Origin: Bacteroidota bacterium
Lineage (GTDB): Bacteria > Bacteroidota > Ignavibacteria > Kapaibacteriales > Kapaibacteriaceae
Assembly: GCA_018266735.1 (NCBI GenBank)
Contig: JAFDZT010000004.1
Location: forward strand, 592,094 to 656,093
Direction of reading: 5' to 3'
DNA: 64,000 bases
Below the pieces are notes generated by a model that was not told where the DNA came from, did not search any database, and saw only the letters and a list, made by a program, of their open reading frames with translations. The position numbers and the translations under genes are program-made. Shown piece after piece: positions 44,614 to 53,601 of the stretch. Every line of letters starts with the position of its first letter. Within the stretch, counting starts at the first letter, position 1.

Positions 44614-45837
44614 TTACACCAGCGCACGCTCGAGTGCGGACAGCATCGGCTCGATATCGGACTTGTGTAGTGTTCCGATGGAGAGTCGGAACCACGTGGT
44701 CCCGTCGCTGCAGCCGAAGGCCGTGAACGGGACAACGGCCACATGGGCAACGTCGAGCAGCATGGTGGTGATCTGCTGGGTGGACATGGAAGGCACGTTG
44801 AACTGTGCTGAGAGGTAGATGGCACCTTGCGGACGGATGACATTCACCGGCAGCCCCTTGTCGTGCATGGCACGGAGTCCGCGATACAATGCATCGAACC
44901 GCTCATCGATGCGAGACTGCGACGCTGCGAGATAGGCATCCACGTCGGCATCGTTCATAAGGAATGTGGCCGTGGCAACCTGCTCTGCACGTGGTGCCCA
45001 TGCACCGATATGACCGAGGATGGACTTCATCTTGGCGATCACGTGCGATGGACCGATGCTCCATCCAACACGAACACCCGTTGCCGCCAGCGACTTGCTG
45101 ATGCCGTCGATATAGATGGTGTACGGTTGCATTTCCGGACGAAGCATCACGGGATGCACGTGGTCGATGCCATCGGCGCGCAGCATCCAGTAGATGTGAT
45201 CATACAGCACATACAACGGTTTGCGTGTGCCGGCACGACGTGCATTCTCCGTCAACACCGCATCGCAGATCTCTGTGAGTGCTTCGCGCGTGAACACCGT
45301 CCCTGTTGGATTCAGCGGCGAACACAATGCCAGCATTGTTGCCTCTGCAAGATGCGGTGCGAGTTCCGCTGCCGTTGGCATGAATCCGTTCTCCGGCAAC
45401 GTTTCGATCTCGATCCCACGCGCACCCGTCAGATAGCAGTAGTGGTTGTTGTTCCACGATGGCGTGGGATAGACCACCACATCACCCGGATCAACGAGCG
45501 TCTGATAGGCCGCATAGATCAACGGCCTTCCGCCCCCTGCCACCATGATCTCGTCATCCTTTGCATAGAGTGCACATCGCGCTGCGAGAAACGCACGCAC
45601 GGCATCCTTCAGCTCCGGCATTCCATCAGCCGGCGGATAGTTCGTCTCCCCCGCCTCATAGGCCTTGATAATGGAATGCTGCAAGGCGGCAGGGATCGGA
45701 AAGATCTTCGGATCGAAATCGCCGATCGTAAGATTATAGATCTGTTCACCCTGACGCTTCCGCACATTGATCTCGTTCCCAAGTCGAATGATCTCGGAGC
45801 CGATCAGGTTCGCTGCTTTCGTTGATGTTGCATTCAT
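44614..45837 (-). CDS. Class I/II pyridoxal-phosphate aminotransferase (aspartate-type)
   Basis: 407 residues. PLP fold type I: GDFDPKIFPIP, NYPPADGMPELKDAVR, CSPLNPTGTVFTREAL (Asn/Pro loop), VLYDHIYWM (Asp of the PLP ring), DGISKSLAATGVRVGW (Lys Schiff base and Arg). Most like AAT subgroup I; the substrate pair (aspartate/2-oxoglutarate) is the default and not proven. The ATG at 45837 follows an exact TACGTTTG box by 6 nt. The frame continues upstream through the 7-bp satellite to 45981, but that is repeat translation and is rejected. Confidence 0.88.
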   Translation of the reverse strand: MNATSTKAANLIGSEIIRLGNEINVRKRQGEQIYNLTIGDFDPKIFPIPAALQHSIIKAYEAGETNYPPADGMPELKDAVRAFLAARCALYAKDDEIMVAGGGRPLIYAAYQTLVDPGDVVVYPTPSWNNNHYCYLTGARGIEIETLPENGFMPTAAELAPHLAEATMLALCSPLNPTGTVFTREALTEICDAVLTENARRAGTRKPLYVLYDHIYWMLRADGIDHVHPVMLRPEMQPYTIYIDGISKSLAATGVRVGWSIGPSHVIAKMKSILGHIGAWAPRAEQVATATFLMNDADVDAYLAASQSRIDERFDALYRGLRAMHDKGLPVNVIRPQGAIYLSAQFNVPSMSTQQITTMLLDVAHVAVVPFTAFGCSDGTTWFRLSIGTLHKSDIEPMLSALERALV

Positions 45838-45843
45838 GGTCTG

Positions 45844-45851
45844 CAAACGTA
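45844..45851 (-). promoter_or_regulatory. -7 promoter element TACGTTTG for the aminotransferase
   Basis: Exact TAnnTTTG on the minus strand, 6 nt before the ATG at 45837. The 33-bp satellite begins 13 bp further upstream, in the -35 zone. Confidence 0.6.
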
Positions 45852-45864
45852 CGAGAATAGTTGA

Positions 45865-45961
45865 GTTACGAGTGACAAGTGACGAGTGACGAGTGAAGTT
45901 ACGAGTGACGAGTGACAAGTGACGAGTGAAGTTACGAGTGACGAGTGACAAGTGACGAGTG
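45865..45961 (-). repeat. Three 33-bp units built from a 7-bp GTGACRA satellite
   Basis: Higher-order units at 45865-45897, 45898-45930 and 45931-45961, each GTTACGA followed by GTGACRA heptamers and GTGAA. It occupies the upstream region of the aminotransferase promoter. The 303-bp intergenic region 45838-46139 otherwise holds only the two promoters and the opposite-facing repeat at 46024. Confidence 0.9.
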
Positions 45962-46023
45962 CTTGGAACGCGATAACTCAATATTAGGAAAGGACTTACA
46001 AATCAACGACGGTGACAAACGAC

Positions 46024-46054
46024 ACTTGTCACTTGTCACTTGTCACTTGTCACT
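46024..46054 (+). repeat. Inverse-oriented 7-bp satellite (ACTTGTC)
   Basis: About four and a half uninterrupted copies of ACTTGTC, the reverse complement of the heptamer in 45865-45961, 62 bp away. The two arrays could pair to a long imperfect hairpin. Confidence 0.9.
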
Positions 46055-46124
46055 CAATCTCGTAGAACTACCTCTTTTCCACCATCTACGCAATACTACG
46101 GGCGACGTCCATGTGGATAACCTC

Positions 46125-46132
46125 TACATTTG
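46125..46132 (+). promoter_or_regulatory. -7 promoter element TACATTTG for the VWA gene
   Basis: Exact TAnnTTTG 7 nt before the ATG at 46140. Same sequence as the box at 54702-54709. Confidence 0.6.
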
Positions 46133-46139
46133 CAGCCCA

Positions 46140-47510
46140 ATGCAACACGCTCGCCCTTTCATCCTTGCCGCCTTCCTTGTCCTTGCCCTGCTTCCGCTGC
46201 ATGGGCAGATCGACATAGCTCCGCAGAATACATCTGCAAAGCTGACGGTGGCGGAGTTGGTGCGTACGGGCGACGTGACGGCGCAAGTGCTTGATATGCG
46301 GCTACTTCCCACGAAGACGGAGTTCGACATCTCGCTCTTCGGCACCTCGAACGGCAAGCGGATCCTGAACTATGCGCCACCCTATGTGTCGCGCTACGAA
46401 GACTATAAGCGTCTGTGGAAGGACTATCTCTCGGAGACGCTGAAGCTGCCGGTGAACATGACGGAGTTGGAGATCAGCGAGCAGAACGATACCACCGTTG
46501 ACTCCTATGCTATTGGCTTGGCGCTGGATGCAAGTCCGTCGATGACGAAGCCGCGGTCGATCCGCATGCAACGGGCAGTGAAGCATTTGCTCTCCGTGCT
46601 CGATAAGCGTGACCAGATCTCAGTGGTGAACTTCTCCGGACGGACCACAACGCCGGTCCCCCTTACCTCGAACCATCAACAAGCACTTGACGACTACACC
46701 AGTGTCGAAGGCTTCAATGCACGTCGTGGCGGCTCCTCCGTGTACGACGGTATCATGGCCTCGCTTGAGCAATTGGCCACAACGCCTGCGTCGACCGATC
46801 GCGCCTTGATCGTCTTCACCGACGGCGAAGACAACTCCTCTGCGTACGAGCTCGATCAAGTGGTCACGCGCGCCAAAGAGCTGAACGTGAAGATCCATGC
46901 CATTGTCTACGGTCTGTCCAACCGCGAACCACTCGACTCGCTCACGCGACTCACGGGCGGGAAGGTGCGCGAACTGGTGGATGCCGATTCCTTTGACAAG
47001 GTCTTTCTCGGTCTGTACAATTCCCTGCGACACACGTATACGATCTCGATCAACAACCGTACTCCGGATCAGAGCGAGAGTGTGCTCACGGCCGTTACCA
47101 CGCTGCGTGCACCCGTGAATGCAGACCTGCATACGCGCGACATTCTGCAGCTCCTTCCAAAGCAGAACGTTTCGATCCCGGATGATGCACAGTCGCAAGG
47201 CGCGCTTGTGATGCGCATGGATGTTGACTTCGAGAACGGGATGACGATCGCTGCCGACGATGCAGCGTCGATCGACTCTGTGGCCACACTCCTGATCCAG
47301 CGCGAGGATATCGAAGTCGAGATCTCCGATCTCTCCCGTCAGCATGGATCCGGTGACGATGCCGAAATGGCGCTCCTGCGCACCGAGGCCGTTCGCGAAC
47401 TGCTGATCAAGCGCGGCGTGCCAACGGCACGTGTGCGGAGTCTTGGGAACTCTGCAAAGAGCGATGCCGCAACCAACCGTTCGATGCTCTTCGTCTTCTC
47501 GAAGCGCTGA
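46140..47510 (+). CDS. VWA-domain protein, exported
   Basis: 456 residues from the ATG at 46140. Signal peptide ends LPLHGQ. An unknown beta domain (~25-120) is followed by a von Willebrand A domain at about 122-300: MIDAS residues GLALDASPSM, VVNFSGRTT and FTDGEDNSSAYEL. The C-terminal ~100 residues have an OmpA-like rhythm (LRTEAVRELLIKRGVPTARV, ATNRSMLFVFSKR) but the peptidoglycan-binding Asp/Arg pattern is degenerate. Such proteins often bind ligands or act with chaperone-like partners; none is next to it. Convergent with the efflux operon (3-bp gap). Confidence 0.85.
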   Translation: MQHARPFILAAFLVLALLPLHGQIDIAPQNTSAKLTVAELVRTGDVTAQVLDMRLLPTKTEFDISLFGTSNGKRILNYAPPYVSRYEDYKRLWKDYLSETLKLPVNMTELEISEQNDTTVDSYAIGLALDASPSMTKPRSIRMQRAVKHLLSVLDKRDQISVVNFSGRTTTPVPLTSNHQQALDDYTSVEGFNARRGGSSVYDGIMASLEQLATTPASTDRALIVFTDGEDNSSAYELDQVVTRAKELNVKIHAIVYGLSNREPLDSLTRLTGGKVRELVDADSFDKVFLGLYNSLRHTYTISINNRTPDQSESVLTAVTTLRAPVNADLHTRDILQLLPKQNVSIPDDAQSQGALVMRMDVDFENGMTIAADDAASIDSVATLLIQREDIEVEISDLSRQHGSGDDAEMALLRTEAVRELLIKRGVPTARVRSLGNSAKSDAATNRSMLFVFSKR

Positions 47511-47513
47511 TCG

Positions 47514-48632
47514 TTACGACGTCTTTCGATAGTTCAACACCGCCCACCCATTCAAGACGATGCCCATGCCGATCACGGCAAGGAAGTGCATCTTGATGTC
47601 GTCGAACGTACTACCGCGGATCACCACCATGCGCATCACTTCGATGAAGTAGCGCACCGGATTGAAGCGCGTGATCACTTGCGCCCAGGCCGGCATACTG
47701 TCGATGGACGTGAACAATCCCCCCAGCATGATGAAGATCATGATGAAGAAGAAGGCCACGAACATGGCTTGCTGCTGCGTTTCGGCATACGTGGACACGA
47801 GCAATCCCATGCCAAGCACCGAGAAGATGTAGACCACAGCAAAGCCGTAGAGCAGGAACACACTTCCCTCCGGAACGATGCCATACACAAAGCGCATCAC
47901 GAGCAGACCGATGGTGAAGACCACCAGACCGAGCACCCAGAACGGAATGAGCTTCCCGAGAATGAACTGATACTTGCGAATGGGTGTGACGTTGATCTGC
48001 TCGATGGTGCCCGACTCTTTCTCTTTCACGATGTTCAATGCCGAGAGATAGGCAGCTACCATCGTCACGAGAAACGCCATGATGCCCGGCACCATGTACA
48101 CTTTATAGTTGAGATACGGATTGAACTTGTTGAGGGCCGAGATCTCGATCTGCGAGACCGGACCGAAACGCGTGGGCTGGATCCACTGCGTACGGAGCTG
48201 CGCATTGTACTGCGTGATGATGGTGTTCAGATACGCCGCACCAAGATTGGCCTTCACACCATTGATGGCATTCACGGCAATGAAGAGCGTTTGCTTGTTG
48301 TCGCGCACGAGGTTGCGATCGAAGCCGTTCGGGATCTCGAGGATGAGATCGGCCTTGTCCGCTTCGATGAGCTGCATGGCATCGCGATACGACGGCGTTG
48401 CAAGGGCCAGCTTGAAGTAGCCCGAGGCCGTGATCGACGTCACAAGACGCTGCGAACCAACAGAGTGATCGTGGTCTACGATGCAGACCGTGATGTTCTT
48501 CACTTCGAAGTTCGCCGCATTCGGCAGAATGAGCAACTGCATCACGGGCATGAGGAGGATCATGCGCAGAATGGTGACGTTGCGAAAGATCTGACGGAAC
48601 TCTTTGCGGAGGAGGAAGAGGAGTGTTCTCAT
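47514..48632 (-). CDS. ABC-2-type permease (YbhR-like)
   Basis: 372 residues. N-terminal membrane segment (ILRMILLMPVMQLLILPNAA), a ~150-residue external loop, then five C-terminal segments (GIMAFLVTMVAAYLSALNIV, VLGLVVFTIGLLVMRF, MFVAFFFIMIFIMLGG) and the ABC-2 motif EKESGTIEQINVTPI before them. Membrane half of an exporter. Overlaps the other permease by ATGA. Last gene of the operon; its partners are the two ATPases and the HlyD/TolC proteins. Confidence 0.9.
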   Translation of the reverse strand: MRTLLFLLRKEFRQIFRNVTILRMILLMPVMQLLILPNAANFEVKNITVCIVDHDHSVGSQRLVTSITASGYFKLALATPSYRDAMQLIEADKADLILEIPNGFDRNLVRDNKQTLFIAVNAINGVKANLGAAYLNTIITQYNAQLRTQWIQPTRFGPVSQIEISALNKFNPYLNYKVYMVPGIMAFLVTMVAAYLSALNIVKEKESGTIEQINVTPIRKYQFILGKLIPFWVLGLVVFTIGLLVMRFVYGIVPEGSVFLLYGFAVVYIFSVLGMGLLVSTYAETQQQAMFVAFFFIMIFIMLGGLFTSIDSMPAWAQVITRFNPVRYFIEVMRMVVIRGSTFDDIKMHFLAVIGMGIVLNGWAVLNYRKTS

Positions 48633-49735
48633 GCGAGGCGGACCTTGAACTTGCGCAAACTGATGACGATCAACAGACCCGTCATTCCCACGAGCACGAG
48701 CAGCTCACGCCAGATGGCCGTGAAGCCGAGACCCTTGATCATCACCGACTTCACGATGATGTAGTACCATCGCGCCGGCACAACATTGCTGATGATCTGC
48801 AGCGGCAACGGCATGTTCTCGATGGGGAACATGAATCCGCTGAACAGTGTGGTGGGCAACAGCATGCCCATCATCGAGAAGAGCATGGCCGTCTGTTGAG
48901 AGTTGGTGATGGTGGAGATGAGCAGACCGAGAGCGAGCGACGTGATGATGAAGACGGTGCTGACAGCAACGAGCAACACCACACTTCCCTGCACCGGTAG
49001 GTCGAGCACGTAGACACTCAATACAAGAATGGAGGCAACGTTCACAAGGGAGAGAAGGAGGTAGGGCACCACCTTGGCTACGATCACCAGCATGGGCTTG
49101 AAGGGAGAGACGAGCAGGATCTCCATGGTGCCGAGTTCCTTTTCTCGCACGATGGCGATCGACGTCATCATCACGCACACAAGCATGAGCACCAAGGCCA
49201 TCACGCCGGGCACGAAGTTGGGAGCGCCTTTGAGTTGCGGGTTGTAGAGCATTCGCACGTTCGTGCTGATCGTGTAGGGGAGCGACGTGGTCTGCACGCG
49301 CGCCTTCTGATAGTCGGCAATGATGGCCGACACATACGTGGTAAGCGTCGATGCCGTGTTCGGGTCCGAGGCATCGGCAATGATCTGCACGCGTGCGCGC
49401 TGCGTATGCATGAGGTCGGTGTTGAAGTTCGCCGGGAAGAGCACGATGAGCTTCACGCCACTGCTGCGAAATGTCTCGTCGATGGATGAATGACCGCCCG
49501 GCAACGCATGCGCATGGAACGATCTGCTTGCGGCGATCATGCCGATGATGGAGCGCGATGCCTCGTCGTGCGCATCGTCGATGATGGCGATGTTGGCATT
49601 GCGGACCTCGTTGGTAAGAGCGAAGCCGAACAAGAGGATCTGCACGATGGGCAGACCGAAGAGGATCAGCAACGTCTTCCGATCGCGCAGCACATGCAGG
49701 AACTCTTTTCGAATGAAGGTGAGGAGCTGATTCAT
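48629..49735 (-). CDS. ABC-2-type permease (YbhS-like)
   Basis: 368 residues. N-terminal segment (LLILFGLPIVQILLFGFAL), extracytoplasmic domain, then the ABC-2 signature REKELGTMEILLVSPFKPML and at least four helices (LLISTITNSQQTAMLFSMMG, MMTSIAIV). Homologous to the other permease; the pair would form the channel. Begins 6 bp after the ATPase gene ends. Confidence 0.9.
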   Translation of the reverse strand: MNQLLTFIRKEFLHVLRDRKTLLILFGLPIVQILLFGFALTNEVRNANIAIIDDAHDEASRSIIGMIAASRSFHAHALPGGHSSIDETFRSSGVKLIVLFPANFNTDLMHTQRARVQIIADASDPNTASTLTTYVSAIIADYQKARVQTTSLPYTISTNVRMLYNPQLKGAPNFVPGVMALVLMLVCVMMTSIAIVREKELGTMEILLVSPFKPMLVIVAKVVPYLLLSLVNVASILVLSVYVLDLPVQGSVVLLVAVSTVFIITSLALGLLISTITNSQQTAMLFSMMGMLLPTTLFSGFMFPIENMPLPLQIISNVVPARWYYIIVKSVMIKGLGFTAIWRELLVLVGMTGLLIVISLRKFKVRLA

Positions 49736-49740
49736 AGTGG

Positions 49741-50484
49741 TCAGTCCGCCGAGCGTTGCGCGCCGCGCGCAAGGTGATAGAACACGGCATCCATCGTGGG
49801 TGCTTGATACGTCTGCTTGAGATCGCGTGGTGTGTCGAGGGCCTTGATGGCCCCGTCCACCATGATCGACACGCGGTGACAGTATTCCGCTTCATCCATG
49901 TAGTGCGTGGTGACGAAGATGGTCACTCCCCTGTCGGCCGCCGCATAGATGAGTTCCCAGAACTGACGTCGCGTGAGCGGATCCACTCCGCCCGTTGGCT
50001 CGTCGAGGAAAACGATCTTCGGATCGTGGATCATGGCCACCGAGAATGCAAGCTTCTGCTTCCATCCTAGCGGCAAGGAGCCGACGAGTTTCTTCACCTC
50101 GCCCTGCAGACCAAGCTGCTCGATGAGGAGATCGCTCTTCTCTTTGATGGCCGAGTCGGACAGACCGTAGATGCCACCAAAGAACGTGATGTTCTCGCGT
50201 ACCGTAAGGTCTTCGTACAACGAGAACTTCTGACTCATGTAGCCGATCGTTCGCTTTATCTCTTCAGGCTGCGTGAACACGTCGAAGCCCGCCACAGTGG
50301 CCGCTCCCGACGTGGGACGTGAGAGTCCGCTCAGCATGCGCATGGCCGTGGTCTTCCCTGCACCGTTGGCGCCAAGGAAGCCGAAGATCTCTCCGGCCGG
50401 AACGTCGAACGAGATCTTGTCGACCGCCACGAAGGCACCGAAGTGCTTCGACAGTTCTTGCGTGCGGATCACAACGTCATGCAT
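49741..50484 (-). CDS. ABC transporter ATP-binding protein (YbhF C-half-like)
   Basis: 247 residues. Walker A GANGAGKTTAMRM, Q-loop GYMSQKFSLYEDLT, Walker B KIVFLDEPTGGVDP, H-loop TTHYMDEAEY. The signature is LPLGWKQKLAF instead of LSGGQ, the same substitution seen in YbhF-type exporters. Overlaps the next ATPase by 8 bp. In E. coli the two ATPase units are fused in one YbhF protein; here they are separate genes. Confidence 0.93.
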   Translation of the reverse strand: MHDVVIRTQELSKHFGAFVAVDKISFDVPAGEIFGFLGANGAGKTTAMRMLSGLSRPTSGAATVAGFDVFTQPEEIKRTIGYMSQKFSLYEDLTVRENITFFGGIYGLSDSAIKEKSDLLIEQLGLQGEVKKLVGSLPLGWKQKLAFSVAMIHDPKIVFLDEPTGGVDPLTRRQFWELIYAAADRGVTIFVTTHYMDEAEYCHRVSIMVDGAIKALDTPRDLKQTYQAPTMDAVFYHLARGAQRSAD

Positions 50485-51436
50485 GATGTTGTCCCATCAA
50501 ACGAATGAAACAATCTTCGATCGACGGTGCGATCTCGCGGATCTCCACGTCGGCATGTCCACGCGCACGCATCGCAGCGACCACGTCTTCCATCCCTGCC
50601 GCCTTCGCGATCCCTTCTGTGTGCAGGGTGAGGTGGACCTCGTCGCCAAAGGCATGACAGCTTTCGGTGAAGGCCTCAGCAAGCAGATCCATGCGCAGAT
50701 GATAAGCATCGGTAGCACGCACGGCATAGAGGGTGGCAGGGAAGGCCTGCATGATGTTCTCCGGTGTGTCGATCGACATGATGCTTCCGCCTTGGATGAG
50801 GGCGATGCGTTCGCACATCATGGCCTCGTCCATGTAGGGTGTCGAGATCAGAATGGCGATGCCTTGCTCCTTGAGTCGTTGCAGCATTTCCCAGAACTCC
50901 TTGCGTGACACCGGATCGACGCCTGTTGTGGGCTCGTCGAGAAAGAGCACATGCGGCTTGTGAATGAGCGCGCAACACAGTGCGAGCTTCTGCTTCATGC
51001 CACCGCTGAGCTTGCCTGCGCGACGGTGCTTGAAGGGTTCGAGCTGCACATAGATATCGCGGATCAGGTCGTAGTTCTCATCGACGCTCGTGCCGAACAA
51101 CGTTGCGAAGAAGTTCACGTTCTCTTCGACCGAAAGGTCTTGATACAGCGAGAACTTTCCGGGCATGTAGCCAACGATGCCGCGAATGGCGCGAAAGTCC
51201 TTCACCACATCGTAGCCCGCCACCGTGGCCGTTCCTGCGTCGGGAAGGAGCAAGGTGGTGAGGATGCGGAAGAGGCTCGTCTTGCCGGCACCGTCGGGAC
51301 CGATCAGACCGAAGAGCTCGCCCGGACGCACGTCGAACGACACGTCGTGCACGGCGACTACGGCGCCGTTCTCATACGTCTTGCCGATGCCGTTCAACAC
51401 AACGGCATTGGACGTTGGGTTAGAAGTTGACTTCAC
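50477..51436 (-). CDS. ABC transporter ATP-binding protein (YbhF N-half-like)
   Basis: 319 residues from a GTG at 51436. Walker A GPDGAGKTSLFRIL, Q-loop GYMPGKFSLYQDLS, signature LSGGMKQKLALCCAL, Walker B VLFLDEPTTGVDP, H-loop STPYMDEAMM. A ~75-residue C-terminal extension (about 245-319) carries no known motif. Overlaps the HlyD gene by 17 bp, so coupled. Confidence 0.93.
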   Translation of the reverse strand: MKSTSNPTSNAVVLNGIGKTYENGAVVAVHDVSFDVRPGELFGLIGPDGAGKTSLFRILTTLLLPDAGTATVAGYDVVKDFRAIRGIVGYMPGKFSLYQDLSVEENVNFFATLFGTSVDENYDLIRDIYVQLEPFKHRRAGKLSGGMKQKLALCCALIHKPHVLFLDEPTTGVDPVSRKEFWEMLQRLKEQGIAILISTPYMDEAMMCERIALIQGGSIMSIDTPENIMQAFPATLYAVRATDAYHLRMDLLAEAFTESCHAFGDEVHLTLHTEGIAKAAGMEDVVAAMRARGHADVEIREIAPSIEDCFIRLMGQHHA

Positions 51437-52331
51437 CGTACATCCCGATCTTGAGTGTACCGTCGTTCTTCACACGGATCTTCACCGCATACACAAGGTT
51501 GGCGCGCTCATCCTTTGTTTGAATGGTCTTCGGTGTGAACTCTGCCTTATCACTGATCCACGAGATCGTCCCATCGAAGGTGCGCGTTGCATCGGCGCCA
51601 TTGTCGACGATCACCTTGACACGCTGACCGAGCTTGATCTGTGAGAACTGTCCCCCGCTCACGTAGGCACGCAAGTAGATGGTGGAGAGATCGGCGATCT
51701 TGTAGAGTGCCTTGCCCACACTGGTGACCTCGTGCTGTTCCGCATACGTCGTGAGCACGGTTCCGTTCACGGGATTCACAAGTCGACACTTCGCAAGCTG
51801 ATCGTTGAGCTGCTCGATCTGCACGCGAAGCGGCATGGACTCTTCGGAGATGCTCTGCGTTGAGGTGTTCAATGTTGAGTACACGGCATCGATCTGCTTC
51901 TTGATCACCTGCACTTGTGTGGTCGCATCGTCGTATTGCTTTGGCGTGGCAGCATCGGCCTGCACCAGCTTTGCCAAGCGTGCCTGCTCGCGCTGCGCGC
52001 CTGCGAGCTGCTCCTGAAGCGAGGCCACTTGCGCGGCGATCTGCGGACGTCGACTGAGCACGGCGGCGATCTGCGCTTCGAGCTGCTTCTTGCGCAAGGA
52101 GAGTTGCACGGAGTCGATCGAGCCCACTACGGCACCTGCCGCAAGGGTCTGACCTTCGGTGACGGAGAATTCGTCGAGTCGACCACTGGCCTCGGCAGAG
52201 ACGATGGTCTCGGTGGCCTCGAACGTGCCGGATGCATCGTACGTGACCTTGCCGTTTCCGCACGAGGCAAGGGTGAAGGCGGCAAGGCCGAGCAAGCAGA
52301 GGCGGGTGAGCATGGAAATGGAGTTCTTCAT
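51420..52331 (-). CDS. HlyD-family membrane-fusion lipoprotein (YbhG-like)
   Basis: 303 residues from the ATG at 52331. Lipobox TLASC. Biotinyl-lipoyl half (GRLDEFSVTEGQTLAAGAVV), a long coiled coil of about 100 residues (LSLRKKQLEAQIAAVLSRRP ... QIEQLNDQLAK), the second half (CRLVNPVNGTVLTTYAEQHE) and a beta-barrel domain (RAYVSGGQFSQIKLGQRVKV). Bridges the inner-membrane pump and TolC. The frame to 52427 lies within the TolC gene. Confidence 0.92.
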   Translation of the reverse strand: MKNSISMLTRLCLLGLAAFTLASCGNGKVTYDASGTFEATETIVSAEASGRLDEFSVTEGQTLAAGAVVGSIDSVQLSLRKKQLEAQIAAVLSRRPQIAAQVASLQEQLAGAQREQARLAKLVQADAATPKQYDDATTQVQVIKKQIDAVYSTLNTSTQSISEESMPLRVQIEQLNDQLAKCRLVNPVNGTVLTTYAEQHEVTSVGKALYKIADLSTIYLRAYVSGGQFSQIKLGQRVKVIVDNGADATRTFDGTISWISDKAEFTPKTIQTKDERANLVYAVKIRVKNDGTLKIGMYGEVNF

Positions 52332-52335
52332 CGTA

Positions 52336-53601
52336 TCACTTTCCGGATGTCGTGTTGTAGTTGTAGATGGCCATGAGTTGCTGCACGCGGTGCAACGAGC
52401 GTTGGCGGCGTGCAAGATCTTCTGCATTCAGGTCGCGCAAATAGTCGCGCGTGGTGAGCACTCCATTCAGGAACTGCGCATTCGATGAGGCACGAACGGC
52501 CGCACGAAGCGCAATGATCTCGTCATCCAGTTGCAGTGCTTGTTCATACTTGGAGAGTTCCACACGTTGCTGACGGAGTGTGAGCATGGTGTTGAAGAGG
52601 AAGGTCTCTTGCTGCACGTCGACGATGGATCGCTGCACGTTCAGCACTTCGCGTTCGGCGGATGAGGTGTAGAGTCCGCTGATGGACCACGAAAGCCGCG
52701 CACCCGCAACGTAGTACGGGTCGAAGTCGTTCGAAAGCATGTTCAATGCCGGACGTCCGAAACCGCCTTGTGCAAAGAGTCCGATGCGCGGAATGCTGCG
52801 CGCCGTGATCACATCGTTCTGCACAGAGAGTGCCTTGCGTTGTGCTTCGAACACGGTGAGCTCGGGTCGACGGATCGCATCCTCCAGCGCCGCGAACGGC
52901 GGTTCGACGAAGACCGTCGACTCCGCAAGGTCCATGTTGATGAACAGGCCCAGCATCTGCACATAGGCTGCGCGCGCTGTGCGCAGGTCGAGCTCGCGTT
53001 GTTGTTGCGACAGCAACTCGGCGCGCAGCATCTGCACGCTACTCTTGAGCGCTGCACCCGCACCAACGGCTCCTTCCACGCTTTTGATGGCCGTGTCGAG
53101 ATCGCGCTGGAACACGCGCACCTGTTCGATCTGATCGTTCAAGAGCAGCACGCCGAAGAACAACTGATTGATGCGCTCGCGGAGTTTGTACAGATCCACG
53201 TCGAGCTTCCGATCGTCCACTTCGGCCGTTGCTTCTTGCACACGTTGTTGTTGATGAATGGTGCCGCCATCGTAAATGGTCTGCGTGACCTCGCCGTAGA
53301 TCTTGTATTGGTCCTTTGCCACAGACTCGAAGGCGAGACCCGGGATGCGCACGGGCACTTCGGTAACGGCACTTTGATACGTGGCCTGTCCGTTCACGGC
53401 AAGCTGCGGCAAGTACCCCTTCCCTGCCGCCTCAACAGAATACTCCTTGCTGGCGGCGATCAGGGCGCGTTGCTTGTGTTGCGGATAGTAGCTCACGGCG
53501 CGCGCTAGGCACGTGTCGAGCGTGAGGGTGGCAGGGCTCTGCGCAAGGATCGTCGCGCTTGTGATCAAGAGGATCAGGATGGTGAGTGTTGCGGTTTTCA
53601 C
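52336..53601 (-). CDS. TolC-family outer-membrane efflux protein
   Basis: 421 residues. Signal peptide ends ILAQ. Two OEP repeats with long helical pairs (LTLDTCLARAVSYYPQHKQR; VFEAQRKALSVQNDVITARS), internal GYLPQL and a terminal RRQRSLHRVQQLMAIYNYN. Forms the outer-membrane duct of the tripartite pump. Starts with an ATGA overlap to the TetR stop and ends 4 bp before the HlyD start. Confidence 0.92.
   Translation of the reverse strand: MKTATLTILILLITSATILAQSPATLTLDTCLARAVSYYPQHKQRALIAASKEYSVEAAGKGYLPQLAVNGQATYQSAVTEVPVRIPGLAFESVAKDQYKIYGEVTQTIYDGGTIHQQQRVQEATAEVDDRKLDVDLYKLRERINQLFFGVLLLNDQIEQVRVFQRDLDTAIKSVEGAVGAGAALKSSVQMLRAELLSQQQRELDLRTARAAYVQMLGLFINMDLAESTVFVEPPFAALEDAIRRPELTVFEAQRKALSVQNDVITARSIPRIGLFAQGGFGRPALNMLSNDFDPYYVAGARLSWSISGLYTSSAEREVLNVQRSIVDVQQETFLFNTMLTLRQQRVELSKYEQALQLDDEIIALRAAVRASSNAQFLNGVLTTRDYLRDLNAEDLARRQRSLHRVQQLMAIYNYNTTSGK

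Noticed and set aside
45838..45981. Upstream extension of the aminotransferase through the heptamer satellite
   Set aside because: The extra residues are a translated repeat (SLVTRNFTRH pattern); the promoter box lies between it and the ATG at 45837.
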